From NCBI GenBank assembly GCA_024233975.1, contig JACKOX010000009.1:1-64000 (forward strand): a stretch of 64,000 nt of DNA, given 5' to 3'. Positions 46,116 to 55,874 of the stretch are shown here, piece after piece. The position numbers and the translations under genes were made by a program. The notes beneath the pieces were generated by a model. That model was not told the origin of the DNA and searched no databases. It worked only from the letters and a program-made list of their open reading frames with translations. The first letter of the stretch is position 1; every line of letters begins with the position of its first letter. This DNA is from Rhodanobacteraceae bacterium. Lineage in GTDB: Bacteria; Pseudomonadota; Gammaproteobacteria; Xanthomonadales; Xanthomonadaceae.

Positions 46116-47861
46116 TCAGCGCTTCATCGCGCCGAAGAACTCGTCGTTGGTCTTGGTGTTCTTCATCTTGTCGAGGAGGAACTCCATGGCCGCCAGTTCG
46201 TCCATCGGGTGCAGCAGCTTGCGGAGGATCCAGATCTTCTGCAGCAGGTCCGGGGCGATCAGCAGCTCTTCGCGACGGGTGCCGCTGCGGTTGATGTTGA
46301 TGGCCGGGTAGACGCGTTTCTCGGCGATGCGGCGGTCCAGGTGCACTTCCATGTTGCCGGTGCCCTTGAACTCCTCGTAGATCACCTCGTCCATCTTGCT
46401 GCCGGTGTCGACCAGCGCGGTGGCGATGATCGACAGCGAGCCGCCTTCCTCGGCCTTGCGCGCGGCGCCGAAGAAGCGCTTCGGCCGCTGCAGGGCATTG
46501 GCGTCGACACCGCCGGTCAGCACCTTGCCGGAGCTCGGCACCACGGTGTTGTAGGCGCGGGCCAGACGGGTGATGGAGTCGAGCAGGATCACCACGTCCT
46601 TCTTGTGTTCGACCAGGCGCTTGGCGCGCTCGATCACCATTTCGGCGACCTGCACGTGGCGCGCGGCCGGCTCGTCGAAGGTCGAGCTGATCACCTCGCC
46701 GCGCACGGTGCGCTGCATTTCGGTGACTTCCTCGGGACGCTCGTCGATCAGCAGGACGATCAGGTGCACGTCCGGGTTGTTGTGCATGATCGAGCTGGCC
46801 ACGTTCTGCAGCAGCATGGTCTTGCCGGCCTTCGGCGGCGACACGATCAGGCCACGCTGGCCCTTGCCGATGGGGCTGGCCAGGTCCAGCACGCGGCCGG
46901 TGATGTCCTCGGTGCTGCCGTTGCCGCGTTCGAGGATGAAGCGCTCCCGCGGGAACAGCGGCGTGAGGTTTTCGAACAGGGTCTTGTTCTTCGACGCTTC
47001 CGGCGGCTCGTCGTTGATGGTGTTGACCTTGGCCAGCGCGAAGTAGCGCTCGCCGTCCTTGGGAGGACGGATGTTGCCGACCAGGTAGTCGCCGGTGCGC
47101 AGGTTGAAGCGGCGAATCTGCGACGGCGAGATGTAGACGTCGTCGGGACCGGCCAGGTAGCTGGCATCGGCCGAGCGCAGGAAGCCGAAGCCGTCCGGCA
47201 GGATTTCCAGCACGCCTTCGCCGATGACGTCGCGGGCGCGGGTCAGCACGCGCAGCAGTTGGAAGGTGACGTCCTGCTTGCGCGCGCGGGCGACGCCCTC
47301 GTGGATGCCGAGTTCCTCGGCCATTTCCATGAGTTCGTGCGCCGGCTTGCGCTTCAGTTCGCCCAGCGAGATCGGCGGCAGCTGCGGGCGGTTCTCGCGC
47401 TGCGGTTGCCAGTCGTCGTCGTTGTCGTCGTAGCGGTTGCCACGATCATTGCGGTCGTTGCGGTCGCGGCGGCGACGGCGACCACGACGGCCTTCCTGGC
47501 GGTTGCCGCCATCATTGCCGTTGTCGTTGCCGGCATCGCCACGCTTGCCGGTGTCGTCACCATCGCTGCTGGATTCGGCCTTGGCATCGCCGGAGTCGGC
47601 CGAGGCCGGTTTGGCGTCGCCGCCTTCGGCCTTGCCCGCCTCGTCGGTATTCTTCGGCGCATCGTCCGCCTTGGCGGCAGCTTCTGGCTTCTCGTCCGCC
47701 GGCGGCTTGCTGGCCGCTGGCTCGGGCGCTGTTTCGGGCGCTACTTCGGCCTTCGCGGCCTTTTCAGGCTTGTCGGCTTTTTCGGTTTTCTCGGTCTTTT
47801 CGACCTTGGCGCGCGGCTTGCGGGTGCGCTTGGGCTCGGGGGCATCGCCACCGTCCGGCAT
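46116..47861 (-). CDS. rho: Transcription termination factor Rho, with long N-terminal extension
   Basis: 581 residues from ATG 47861 (GAGGA 7 bases upstream); GTG 47906 or 47894 are possible and would add 11-15 residues. E. coli Rho has 419. The extra N-terminal about 165 residues are low-complexity: Lys/Glu/Ala-Pro rich, then Arg/Asp/Gly rich (EGRRGRRRRRDRNDRND), probably disordered and RNA-binding. The rest is standard: cold-shock RNA-binding domain (GFGFLRSADASYLAGPDDVY), Walker A SPPKAGKT, Walker B VVILLDSITRLARAYN, and the VDTGSKMDEVIYEEFKGTGN region. The enzyme ends transcription as a hexameric RNA helicase. trxA lies upstream on the same strand. Confidence 0.96.
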   Translation of the reverse strand: MPDGGDAPEPKRTRKPRAKVEKTEKTEKADKPEKAAKAEVAPETAPEPAASKPPADEKPEAAAKADDAPKNTDEAGKAEGGDAKPASADSGDAKAESSSDGDDTGKRGDAGNDNGNDGGNRQEGRRGRRRRRDRNDRNDRGNRYDDNDDDWQPQRENRPQLPPISLGELKRKPAHELMEMAEELGIHEGVARARKQDVTFQLLRVLTRARDVIGEGVLEILPDGFGFLRSADASYLAGPDDVYISPSQIRRFNLRTGDYLVGNIRPPKDGERYFALAKVNTINDEPPEASKNKTLFENLTPLFPRERFILERGNGSTEDITGRVLDLASPIGKGQRGLIVSPPKAGKTMLLQNVASSIMHNNPDVHLIVLLIDERPEEVTEMQRTVRGEVISSTFDEPAARHVQVAEMVIERAKRLVEHKKDVVILLDSITRLARAYNTVVPSSGKVLTGGVDANALQRPKRFFGAARKAEEGGSLSIIATALVDTGSKMDEVIYEEFKGTGNMEVHLDRRIAEKRVYPAININRSGTRREELLIAPDLLQKIWILRKLLHPMDELAAMEFLLDKMKNTKTNDEFFGAMKR

Positions 47862-48081
47862 CGCACCGTCCTCGGCGGAGCCGCTGTCGTTCACGGATTC
47901 CAACACAGGCTGTCCTCGCTGGCTGCGAGTTGAAAGAGAGGGGAAATAAACAGAAGGCGTGGGAGCCTGAAAAACTCGGAGGCTCCGCGTCAATGCGCTA
48001 AAACTATCACCGACGATGGCGTGTGGTAAAGCGCATCGTGATGGGCAGCCATGCGATCAGGCGTCGCGCGGTGCGTTTCAC

Positions 48082-48110
48082 GACGGGTCCGCCGGTTCCG
48101 GCGGCCCGTC
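48082..48110 (-). terminator. Hairpin after trxA
   Basis: On the minus strand GACGGGCCGCCGG pairs with CCGGCGGACCCGTC (one bulge) around a 2-base loop, 17 bases after the trxA stop. The T run is missing, so termination may be partial, leaving read-through to rho. Confidence 0.45.
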
Positions 48111-48127
48111 GATCAGGACCACATCGA

Positions 48128-48454
48128 TCAGATCGTGCGGTCGATCAGCTGCGAGAGTTGGGTCTTGCTGACGGCGCCGACCTGGGTCGCCTCGACCTTG
48201 CCGCCCTTGAACAGCATCAGGGTCGGGATGCCGCGTACGGCGTAGTTGCGCGGGGTCATCTGGTTCTTGTCGATATCGACCTTCACCACCTTCAGCTTGC
48301 CGGCATAGGCGGCAGCCAGTTCGTCGACGATCGGCGAGATCATCTTGCAGGGGCCGCACCACTCGGCCCAGAAATCGACCAGTACCGGCTCGTCGCTGTT
48401 CAGGACCTGGGCTTCGAAATCGGCGTCGTCAATGTGGTGGACGTGTTCGCTCAC
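48128..48454 (-). CDS. trxA: Thioredoxin 1
   Basis: 108 residues from GTG 48454, preceded by GCAGGAG. The active site WCGPC is intact (DFWAEWCGPCK), followed by the cis-proline loop GIPTLMLF; length and order match E. coli TrxA. It reduces disulfides of cytoplasmic enzymes with NADPH via thioredoxin reductase. The trxA-rho pair is a common arrangement in this group and its relatives. The divergent rhlB starts 251 bases away. Confidence 0.96.
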   Translation of the reverse strand: MSEHVHHIDDADFEAQVLNSDEPVLVDFWAEWCGPCKMISPIVDELAAAYAGKLKVVKVDIDKNQMTPRNYAVRGIPTLMLFKGGKVEATQVGAVSKTQLSQLIDRTI

Positions 48455-48523
48455 GGGAGTCTCCTGCGGGCTTGCAAAATAGGGGAAACAGGGGAAAAAC
48501 GGCCTTTGGTGGCCGCTCTGGGC

Positions 48524-48529
48524 TACAAT
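48524..48529 (+). promoter_or_regulatory. -10 box in the trxA/rhlB divergent region
   Basis: TACAAT in GGGCTACAATCCC, 177 bases before the rhlB start. No clear -35 at 17 bases. It could drive rhlB and the gsp genes behind it; the remaining leader shows no other gene. Confidence 0.35.
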
Positions 48530-48705
48530 CCCAGACGATTTTGGGGCGACTCGCGGCGTATGCAAGCGCGCAGCGCCGTCGAATTCATCGCAGCGATCGC
48601 CTGCTCCGCAGTGTGCGGGGTGGCGGTCGACCACGCAAGCGCAGCGCAGGAACTTCCAGACATACCTGTTCAGGAATGTGTTCCGCGCCACAACCGAAGA
48701 ATTGC

Positions 48706-50070
48706 ATGAGCGACAAACCGCTTACCGACGTAGCCTTTTCCAGTTTCGACCTGCATCCCGCCCTGCAATCCGGCCTAGAGTCCGCCGGTTTCCTGCGCTG
48801 CACGCCGATCCAGTCCCTGACACTTCCGGTCGCACTGACCGGGCGCGATGTCGCCGGCCAGGCGCAGACCGGCACCGGCAAGACGCTGGCCTTCCTGGTC
48901 GCGACCATCAACCGGCTGCTGACTCGACCGGCGATTGCCGACCGCAACGACGCCGATCCGCGCGCGCTGATCGTGGCGCCGACCCGAGAACTGGCGATCC
49001 AGATCCAGAAGGACGCGATCAAGATCGCCGAGCCGCTGGGCCTGAAAATCAATCTGGTCTATGGCGGCGTCGACTACGACAAGCAGCGCGAGACGCTGCG
49101 CGCCGGCTCGGACATCATCATCGCCACGCCGGGCCGCCTGATCGACTACTACAAGCAGCACGTGTTCTCGCTGCATGCTGCCGAGGTGCTGGTGCTGGAC
49201 GAAGCCGACCGCATGTTCGATCTCGGCTTCATCAAGGACATCCGCTACCTGATGCGGCGCCTGCCGGCGCGCACCGAGCGCCAGTGCCTGCTGTTCTCGG
49301 CCACGCTCAGCCATCGCGTGCTGGAGCTGGCCTATGAGCACATGAACGAGCCGGAGAAGCTCGTTGTCGAGGCCGACAGCATCACCGCGAACAAGGTGCG
49401 CCAGGTGGTCTACTACCCGGCGGCCGAGGAAAAGATGCCGTTGTTGCTGAACCTGCTGGCGCGCATGGATCCGCACCGGACGATGATTTTCATCAACACC
49501 AAGGTGGTGGCCGAACGCGTTACCCAGCGCCTGCAGCGCTATGGCCATTCGGTGGCCACGCTGTCCGGCGACGTGCCGCAGCGCAAGCGGCAGACCCTGC
49601 TGGGCCGCTTCCAGCGCGGCGAGCTGGGCATTCTGGTGGCGACCGACGTCGCCGCACGCGGCCTGCACATTCCCGAGGTCAGCCATGTCTTCAATTACGA
49701 CCTGCCGCAGGACGCCGAAGATTACGTGCACCGCGTCGGCCGTACCGCGCGTCTCGGCGCAGAGGGTGATGCGATCAGCTTCGCCTGCGACAAGTACGCG
49801 ATGACGCTGCCCGACATCGAGGCCTACATCGAGCAGAAGATCCCGGTGGAGCCACTGACCGAGGACCTGCTGGTGATGCCGAAGGCGCCGCCGCGTGTCG
49901 AGCCCGCGAAGTCGGAGGACACGGCAGATGGCGAGGACGACGGGACTGCCGATGCTTCCGCCGATGAAGGCGACAAGCCAGCCGATGACAAGCCGCGCCG
50001 CCGCCGTCGTCGTCGTCGCAGCGGCTCCGGTGGTTCGGGCGGCGGCAAGCCGCCGTCCGCCGGCAGCTGA
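48706..50070 (+). CDS. rhlB: DEAD-box ATP-dependent RNA helicase RhlB
   Basis: 454 residues from ATG 48706. All helicase motifs are present: Q motif (FLRCTPIQ), AQTGTGKT, PTRELA, DEAD (VLDEADRMFDLGF), SAT, ATDVAARGLHIPEV and HRVGRTAR. The C-terminus is a basic Arg-rich tail (about 420-454), as in RhlB, where it binds RNA and RNase E. It unwinds RNA in the degradosome. Here it precedes gspC by 33 bases, an unusual placement that may put it in the same transcript as the type II secretion genes. Confidence 0.95.
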   Translation: MSDKPLTDVAFSSFDLHPALQSGLESAGFLRCTPIQSLTLPVALTGRDVAGQAQTGTGKTLAFLVATINRLLTRPAIADRNDADPRALIVAPTRELAIQIQKDAIKIAEPLGLKINLVYGGVDYDKQRETLRAGSDIIIATPGRLIDYYKQHVFSLHAAEVLVLDEADRMFDLGFIKDIRYLMRRLPARTERQCLLFSATLSHRVLELAYEHMNEPEKLVVEADSITANKVRQVVYYPAAEEKMPLLLNLLARMDPHRTMIFINTKVVAERVTQRLQRYGHSVATLSGDVPQRKRQTLLGRFQRGELGILVATDVAARGLHIPEVSHVFNYDLPQDAEDYVHRVGRTARLGAEGDAISFACDKYAMTLPDIEAYIEQKIPVEPLTEDLLVMPKAPPRVEPAKSEDTADGEDDGTADASADEGDKPADDKPRRRRRRRRSGSGGSGGGKPPSAGS

Positions 50071-50103
50071 CGCCGGCATCCGACCCCATATCCCGTCGCA
50101 TCG

Positions 50104-50994
50104 ATGTCGCGAGCCGAACCGCTGATTGCCCGTGCTGCACTGGCCCTGGCAGCCGTGCTGCTGGTCGTGGCCCTGGTCAGGCTGTTCTGGCTGCTGGTCG
50201 CTGGCCCGCAGCTGCCGGTGGATGATCGCCCGCTGGACTTGCCCGCCGTGGGCAGTGTTGCCGAGGCGCCATCCGCATCGATTGCCGGCTGGCACCTGTT
50301 TGGCGTTGCCGGCCAGCGCGTCGCCGCGGTGGCGCCGGAAACCACGCTGCAGCTGTTCCTGCGTGGCACCCTGAGTGACGCCAACGGTGGCGCCGGCATT
50401 GCCATCATCGCCGACGCCAATGGCAGCGAACGTGCCTATCGGCTGGGTGACGAGCTGCCCGGCGCCGCCACGCTGAAGGCGATCCACGCCGGCCGCGTCG
50501 AGCTGGAGCGCAACGGACGCCGCGAGTCGCTGAGCCTGCCCAACAACATGGGTGGCGCGTCGACGGACGGTGCCGTGGCGCCCGTCGCCGCGCCGGCCAA
50601 TCCGGCGTCATCGGCCAGCACGCCGATGGCCATGCCCGGCGCGCCCGGCACGCCTTTCATCAATCCGGCGATTTCGGTCGGCGTCCCCGACCTGGCCACG
50701 GCGCGCGCGCGCGCTCTGCCGGACCTGCGTGCCATGGCCAGCGAGGTCAACGTGCTGCCGGTGCTGGAGAACGGCCAGATGGTCGGTGTGCGGGTATCCG
50801 GCAAGCAGGGCTCCGACCTCCTGTCGCGCTACGGTATCCAGCCCAACGACGTGATCACCGCCGTCAATGGCGTGCCGCTGGACGGTCCGCAGCGACAGGC
50901 CGAGCTGGGCCGCTCGCTGTCGACCGCGACGCAGGTCAAGCTGACCGTGCGTCGCGACGGCCGCGAGCTGCAGCTCACCTTGGGTATGCGCTGA
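50104..50994 (+). CDS. gspC: Type II secretion system protein GspC
   Basis: 296 residues. Single N-terminal membrane helix at about 10-32 (ALALAAVLLVVALVRLFWLL), then the homology region (about 60-140: GWHLFGVAG, LRGTLSDANGGAGIAII, YRLGDEL), a Pro/Ala-rich linker, and a C-terminal PDZ domain (about 210-296: LLSRYGIQPNDVITAVNGVP). GspC links the inner-membrane platform to the secretin and reads substrates through its PDZ domain. It is followed by gspD after an 82-base gap. Confidence 0.9.
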   Translation: MSRAEPLIARAALALAAVLLVVALVRLFWLLVAGPQLPVDDRPLDLPAVGSVAEAPSASIAGWHLFGVAGQRVAAVAPETTLQLFLRGTLSDANGGAGIAIIADANGSERAYRLGDELPGAATLKAIHAGRVELERNGRRESLSLPNNMGGASTDGAVAPVAAPANPASSASTPMAMPGAPGTPFINPAISVGVPDLATARARALPDLRAMASEVNVLPVLENGQMVGVRVSGKQGSDLLSRYGIQPNDVITAVNGVPLDGPQRQAELGRSLSTATQVKLTVRRDGRELQLTLGMR

Positions 50995-51076
50995 GTCCGG
51001 CACTGCTTTGCCAGCAACGGTTGGCTGCTGCATGATGCGGCGCGACGCGGCTTTCGCGCGGCGTCGGGGAATCCAG

Positions 51077-53164
51077 ATGAAAATTCAGGGAATCAGGACA
51101 GGTCTCGTGATGCGCCAACTCCGTTTGCTGTTGCTTTCATTGCTGCTGGTCACGCCGGCACTGGCTCTGGCGCAAAGCCCGGCGGTGACGCCGCCGAAGG
51201 TGTCGATTCCCGGCCAGACCACTGCCAGCGGCGGCGAGCGCCACACGCTGAACCTCAAGGATGCCGATATCGGCGTACTGATCCAGACCGTCTCGGAGAT
51301 TACCGGCAAGAGCTTCATCGTCGATCCGAGCGTGCAGGGCAAGGTGACGGTGATTTCTTCGGCGCCGATATCCGCGGACGCCATCTATGAGGTGTTCGAG
51401 TCGGTGCTGCGCGTGCACGGCTTTGCCGCCGTGCCTTCGGGCGGCATGGTCAAGATCGTCCCGGTGCAGTCGGCGCTGTCCGACGGCGGCGTCGGTGCTA
51501 CCACGCAGAGCGGCCCCGATGGACTGGTGACGCGGGTCATCGAGTTGCAGCACGTGTCGGCCAACGAAGTCGCCGAATGGCTGCGGCCGCTGCTGCCGCC
51601 GCAGGCGCAGCTGCTGGCCAACCGCGACAGCAACAGCCTGCTGGTCACTGACCGTGCGGCAAATGTTGATCGCCTGCAGCGCATCATCCAGCGCATCGAC
51701 CGCAGCAGCGGTGGCGAGGTGGAAGTGATTGCCCTGCAGCACGCCAATGCCGCCGAGGTTGCCAGCACCATCGCCACGCTGGAGAACAGCGGCCAGCAGG
51801 CCGGCGCCCTGCGTCCGGATGGCGCGCGCATTGTTGCCGACGCGCGCACCAACTCGGTGCTGCTGTCCGGCGCACCGGCGGATCGCCAGCGCCTTCGCGC
51901 CCTGATTGCCCATCTCGACACGCCGCTGGCCGGCAGCGACAACACCCAGGTGATCTTCCTCAACAACGCCAATGCCGAGGATCTGGTCGAGATTCTCGAT
52001 GGCGTGGCGCGCGCACTGACCGGCGATGCCAATGGTGATGGCGCCAAGCGCAGCGCCACCATCCAGGCGCATCCGGAAACCAACGCGCTGGTGGTCACCG
52101 CAGCGCCCGCCGTGGTGCGCGGCATCGAATCGGTGGCGCGGCAGCTCGACGTGCGCCGTGCGCAGGTGCTGGTGGAAGCGGTGATCGTCGAGGTCGCCGA
52201 CGAGCTGGCATCGGAAATCGGCGTGCAATGGCAGGCCAGCGACATCCATGCCGATGGCAGCGCGGATGGCTTCTCGCCCGGCATTATCGGCGGCACCAAT
52301 TTTCCGACCAATGCAGCCACCGGCGCCGGCGGCATCTTCGGCACATCGGGTGACCCGGCGACTGCGATGGCGACCAGCAGTGGCTTGAACCTGGGTTATC
52401 TCGGTGGCGCGGTCACCATCCCGGGTTTGAACGGCGGCGAGCCGATTTTCCAGGTAGGCGCGCTGATCCGCGCCCTGCGAGGCGACAGTCGCGCCAACGT
52501 GCTCTCGCAGCCCTCGCTGGTGACGCTGGACAACCACGAAGCCGAGTTCAAGGTGGTGCAGGAAGTGCCCTTTCTCACCGGCCAGTACACCAACACCGGC
52601 ACCAACGGTGGCAGCACGCCGACCAATCCGTTCCAGACCATCAACCGCGAGGATGTCGGCCTGATTCTCACCGTCACGCCGCACATCAATGAAGGCAGCG
52701 CGGTGCGCCTGGATCTGAAGCAGGTGCTGAGCACGCTGGCACCAACCGTCAACGGTGCGGTTGATCTCATCACCAACAAGCGCGAGCTCAGCACCAGCGT
52801 GATGGTGCCGGACGGCGGCATGCTGGTACTGGGTGGCCTGAGCAGCGACGAGGCGCGGCGCAGCGACTCTGGCGTGCCGGGACTCAGCAAGATTCCACTG
52901 CTGGGCGGCCTGTTCCGCTCGCGTGACCACAGCCGCAGCCAGCGCCAGCTGATGGTGTTCCTGCGCCCGACCATCCTGCGCGACGCTGCTACCGAGGCGG
53001 CGCTGTCCAGCGAGAAGTACAACTTCCTGCGGGCCGAACAGCTGCGCCGCCTGAACGACATGGGTCCGGCGGGTGGGCCGCTGCTGCCGGAGTTGCCGGC
53101 CGACCTGTTCCGCAACCCGCCGCCGGTCGAAGCATCGTCAGCCGAGACCTCGCCACTGCAATGA
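51077..53164 (+). CDS. gspD: Type II secretion outer-membrane secretin GspD
   Basis: 695 residues from ATG 51077 (GGGGA 6 bases upstream; ATG 51110 is possible). Signal peptide at about 1-34 (ends LALAQ). Periplasmic N0-N3 domains (about 55-370: LNLKDADIGVLIQTVSEITG, FIVDPSVQGKVTV), then the secretin domain (about 390-640) with VPFLTGQYTNTG and LLGGLFRSRDHSRS followed by the amphipathic end. Forms the multimeric outer-membrane channel. The stop overlaps the ATG of gspE. Confidence 0.95.
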   Translation: MKIQGIRTGLVMRQLRLLLLSLLLVTPALALAQSPAVTPPKVSIPGQTTASGGERHTLNLKDADIGVLIQTVSEITGKSFIVDPSVQGKVTVISSAPISADAIYEVFESVLRVHGFAAVPSGGMVKIVPVQSALSDGGVGATTQSGPDGLVTRVIELQHVSANEVAEWLRPLLPPQAQLLANRDSNSLLVTDRAANVDRLQRIIQRIDRSSGGEVEVIALQHANAAEVASTIATLENSGQQAGALRPDGARIVADARTNSVLLSGAPADRQRLRALIAHLDTPLAGSDNTQVIFLNNANAEDLVEILDGVARALTGDANGDGAKRSATIQAHPETNALVVTAAPAVVRGIESVARQLDVRRAQVLVEAVIVEVADELASEIGVQWQASDIHADGSADGFSPGIIGGTNFPTNAATGAGGIFGTSGDPATAMATSSGLNLGYLGGAVTIPGLNGGEPIFQVGALIRALRGDSRANVLSQPSLVTLDNHEAEFKVVQEVPFLTGQYTNTGTNGGSTPTNPFQTINREDVGLILTVTPHINEGSAVRLDLKQVLSTLAPTVNGAVDLITNKRELSTSVMVPDGGMLVLGGLSSDEARRSDSGVPGLSKIPLLGGLFRSRDHSRSQRQLMVFLRPTILRDAATEAALSSEKYNFLRAEQLRRLNDMGPAGGPLLPELPADLFRNPPPVEASSAETSPLQ

Positions 53165-54651
53165 GCGAAGCCAGCTCGATCAGGCCCGCGTTCGGCTTCG
53201 CGCGGCGCCATGGCGCCACCATTGTCGGCATGGACGGCAATGGCGATAGCGCGCGTGCCCGCGTTGCCCATCGCGCCAACGTCGAGCCGGCCATCCTCGC
53301 CGAGCTGCGCCGTTTCGCGGGCCGACCGCTGAAGCTGGAATCACACAGCGACAGCGACTACGAGCGTCTGCTGCGCCAGCTCTACGAAGGTGGTGGCGAC
53401 AGCTCGCTGGGCGTGGCCGCAGATATCGATGGCGCTTCCGATCTCGATGCGTTGGCCGCCGCGCTGCCCGAGCCGGACGACCTGCTCGACAGCAACGACG
53501 ACGCGCCGATCATCCGCCTGATCAACGCACTGCTCACGGAAGCGGTGCGACAGAACGCCTCGGACATCCATATCGAGCCTTTCGAGAGCCGTCTCCTCGT
53601 GCGATTCCGCATCGACGGCGTGTTGCAGGAAGTGCTCAGCCCGAAGAAGGCCATCGCCAACGCCGTGGTCAGCCGCATCAAGGTGATGGCCAAGCTCGAC
53701 ATCGCCGAGAAGCGCCTTCCGCAGGATGGTCGCATCGGCCTGCGGGTGGCCGGTCGACCGGTCGACGTGCGTGTGTCGACGATTCCCGCCGGACACGGTG
53801 AGCGCGTGGTGATGCGCCTGCTCGACAAGCAGGCCGGCCGCCTCGATCTCGACCAGCTCGGCATGCGTCCGCCGATGCAGGAAAAGCTCGACCAGCTGAT
53901 CCATCGCCCGCATGGCATCCTGCTGGTCACCGGTCCGACCGGCAGCGGCAAGACGACGACCTTGTATGCCGCGCTGTCGCGGCTCAATGATGCGACCCGC
54001 AACATCCTGACGGTCGAGGATCCGATCGAATACCACATCGACGGCATCGGCCAGACCCAGGTCAATCCGAAAGTGGACATGACTTTCGCCCGCGGCCTGC
54101 GCGCCATCCTGCGCCAGGACCCGGACGTGGTGATGGTCGGCGAAATCCGCGACCTCGAAACCGCCGAGATCGCCGTCCAGGCCTCCCTGACCGGTCACCT
54201 GGTGCTGTCCACGCTGCACACCAATTCCGCAATCGGCGCGATTACCCGGCTCAGGGACATGGGCATCGAGCCGTTCCTGCTGTCGTCCTCGCTGCTGGGC
54301 GTATTGTCGCAGCGGCTGGTTCGACGGCTCGACCCGGACAGCCGCGAGCCGCGGGCGCTGACGGCGGAGGAATGTCGCGCCTTTGGTCACGAAGCCGAAG
54401 TCGGTGTCACGGCTTTCCGGCCGGGCGACAGCGACGACCGTAACGCCGGCTATCGCGGGCGTACCGGCCTCTACGAGCTGATCGGCGTCGATGAAGGCCT
54501 GCGCGAGCTGATCCACCGCGGCGCCGGCGAGCAGGAAATGCTGCGCCATGTCCGCCAGCACAGCCCGTCGCTGATGGACGATGGCTGGGACAAGCTGCTC
54601 GACGGCACCACCAGCGTCGAGGAAGTGCTGCGCGTGACCCGCGAGGATTGA
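53161..54651 (+). CDS. gspE: Type II secretion ATPase GspE
   Basis: 496 residues. N-terminal part (1-110) contacts GspL in the family. The ATPase core has Walker A GPTGSGKTTT (258-267), the Asp box TVEDPIEYHIDGIGQ, Walker B VVMVGEIRDLETAEIA and the His box TGHLVLSTLHTNSA. The tetracysteine zinc motif of many GspE proteins is missing: only one Cys (EECRAF) is present where four are expected. It powers pseudopilus assembly. ATG overlaps the gspD stop (ATGA). Confidence 0.95.
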   Translation: MSEASSIRPAFGFARRHGATIVGMDGNGDSARARVAHRANVEPAILAELRRFAGRPLKLESHSDSDYERLLRQLYEGGGDSSLGVAADIDGASDLDALAAALPEPDDLLDSNDDAPIIRLINALLTEAVRQNASDIHIEPFESRLLVRFRIDGVLQEVLSPKKAIANAVVSRIKVMAKLDIAEKRLPQDGRIGLRVAGRPVDVRVSTIPAGHGERVVMRLLDKQAGRLDLDQLGMRPPMQEKLDQLIHRPHGILLVTGPTGSGKTTTLYAALSRLNDATRNILTVEDPIEYHIDGIGQTQVNPKVDMTFARGLRAILRQDPDVVMVGEIRDLETAEIAVQASLTGHLVLSTLHTNSAIGAITRLRDMGIEPFLLSSSLLGVLSQRLVRRLDPDSREPRALTAEECRAFGHEAEVGVTAFRPGDSDDRNAGYRGRTGLYELIGVDEGLRELIHRGAGEQEMLRHVRQHSPSLMDDGWDKLLDGTTSVEEVLRVTRED

Positions 54652-54674
54652 GCGTCGTCGTTTAGACTTCGGGC

Positions 54675-55868
54675 ATGCCGGCCTTCGAATTCAATGCGCT
54701 GACCGCCGACGGGCGTTCCGAAAAGGGCGTGCTGCAGGCCGATACGGCGCGCGCGGCGCGCTCACTTCTGCGTGATCGGGGCTTGAATCCGCTGGCCGTC
54801 AGGGAAGTCGATGCCGCAGCGTCGGTAAGCCAGCGCGGCGCCAGCAGCACGGCGCTGGCGCTGATGGCGCGGCAGCTGGCGACGCTGGTTGGTGCCGGCC
54901 TTCCCATCGACGAGGCGCTATCGGCGCTGGCCGATGGCAGCGAGGGTCGCGTGCGCACACAGGTAATGGGCCTGCGTGCGCGCGTGCTGGAGGGCGCCAG
55001 TCTCGCCGAGGGCATGGCCGACTTCCCGCGCACCTTCCCGCCGATGTTCCGTGCCACTGTCGCCGCCGGTGAGCAGGCCGGGCGACTGCCTGAAGTGCTG
55101 CGTCGCCTCGCAGATCACGCTGAGCAGCGCGATGCGCTTCGTCGCAAGTTGATTGCCGCGCTGGCCTATCCGCTGCTGCTGTCGACGGTCGCCATCGCCG
55201 TGGTCGTGGCGCTGCTGGTCTGGGTGGTGCCGCAGGTGATCGACGTGTTCAACCGTTTCGACGGCGAGCTGCCGCTGGCGACGCGTCTGTTGCTGGCGAT
55301 CAGCGATGGCATGCAGCGCTGGGGTCTGCCGCTGCTGCTGGTGATTGTCGCGGCGGTGGTCGTGGTGATGCTTGCCCTGCGGCAGCCTGTCATCCGCGAG
55401 CGCTGGCAGGCTTTCCTGCTGCGGTTGCCGTTGCTGGGGCGCCTGCTGCGCGCCGCTGACAGCGCACGCTTCGTGCGCACGCTGGCGCTGCTGGGTGCGA
55501 GTGCGGTGCCCTTGCTGGATGCCTTGAAGATGGCGTCGGATGTCGTGCTGCGCCTGCCGATCCGCCGCTCGCTGGATGCCGTCGCCGCGCGCGTGCGCGA
55601 AGGCATGTCGCTGGCCGAAGCGTTGGAACGCAGTGGCCAGTTCCCGCCGCTGGTGCTGCGCCTGGTCGCCAGCGGCGAGCGTGCCGGTCGCCTCAACGAA
55701 ATGCTGGACGAGGCGGCGGACCAGCAGGAACGCGAACTCGACGCCCGCCTCGGCATTGCCGCCGCCGCTCTGGGCCCGGGCATGATCCTGCTGATCGGCG
55801 GTCTGGTGCTGTTCATCGTGCTGGCGATCCTGCTGCCGATCTTCCAGCTCAACTCACTGATCCGCTGA
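54675..55868 (+). CDS. gspF: Type II secretion inner-membrane protein GspF
   Basis: 397 residues. Two copies of the T2SSF domain (about 60-185 and 265-385) with membrane helices at about 160-185 (LLLSTVAIAVVVALLVWVV), 215-235 and 365-390 (LGPGMILLIGGLVLFIVLAI). FPPMFRATVAAGEQAGRLPE and FPPLVLRLVASGERAGRLNE show the duplicated segment. Forms the platform with GspL/M. gspG to gspN are not found downstream; the following gene is unrelated. Confidence 0.94.
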   Translation: MPAFEFNALTADGRSEKGVLQADTARAARSLLRDRGLNPLAVREVDAAASVSQRGASSTALALMARQLATLVGAGLPIDEALSALADGSEGRVRTQVMGLRARVLEGASLAEGMADFPRTFPPMFRATVAAGEQAGRLPEVLRRLADHAEQRDALRRKLIAALAYPLLLSTVAIAVVVALLVWVVPQVIDVFNRFDGELPLATRLLLAISDGMQRWGLPLLLVIVAAVVVVMLALRQPVIRERWQAFLLRLPLLGRLLRAADSARFVRTLALLGASAVPLLDALKMASDVVLRLPIRRSLDAVAARVREGMSLAEALERSGQFPPLVLRLVASGERAGRLNEMLDEAADQQERELDARLGIAAAALGPGMILLIGGLVLFIVLAILLPIFQLNSLIR

Positions 55869-55874
55869 CACGGC

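Noticed and set aside
46077..47933. 618-codon open frame on the plus strand opposite rho
   Set aside because: Pure shadow of rho: no motif, composition set by the other strand, and the rho frame has full family motifs.
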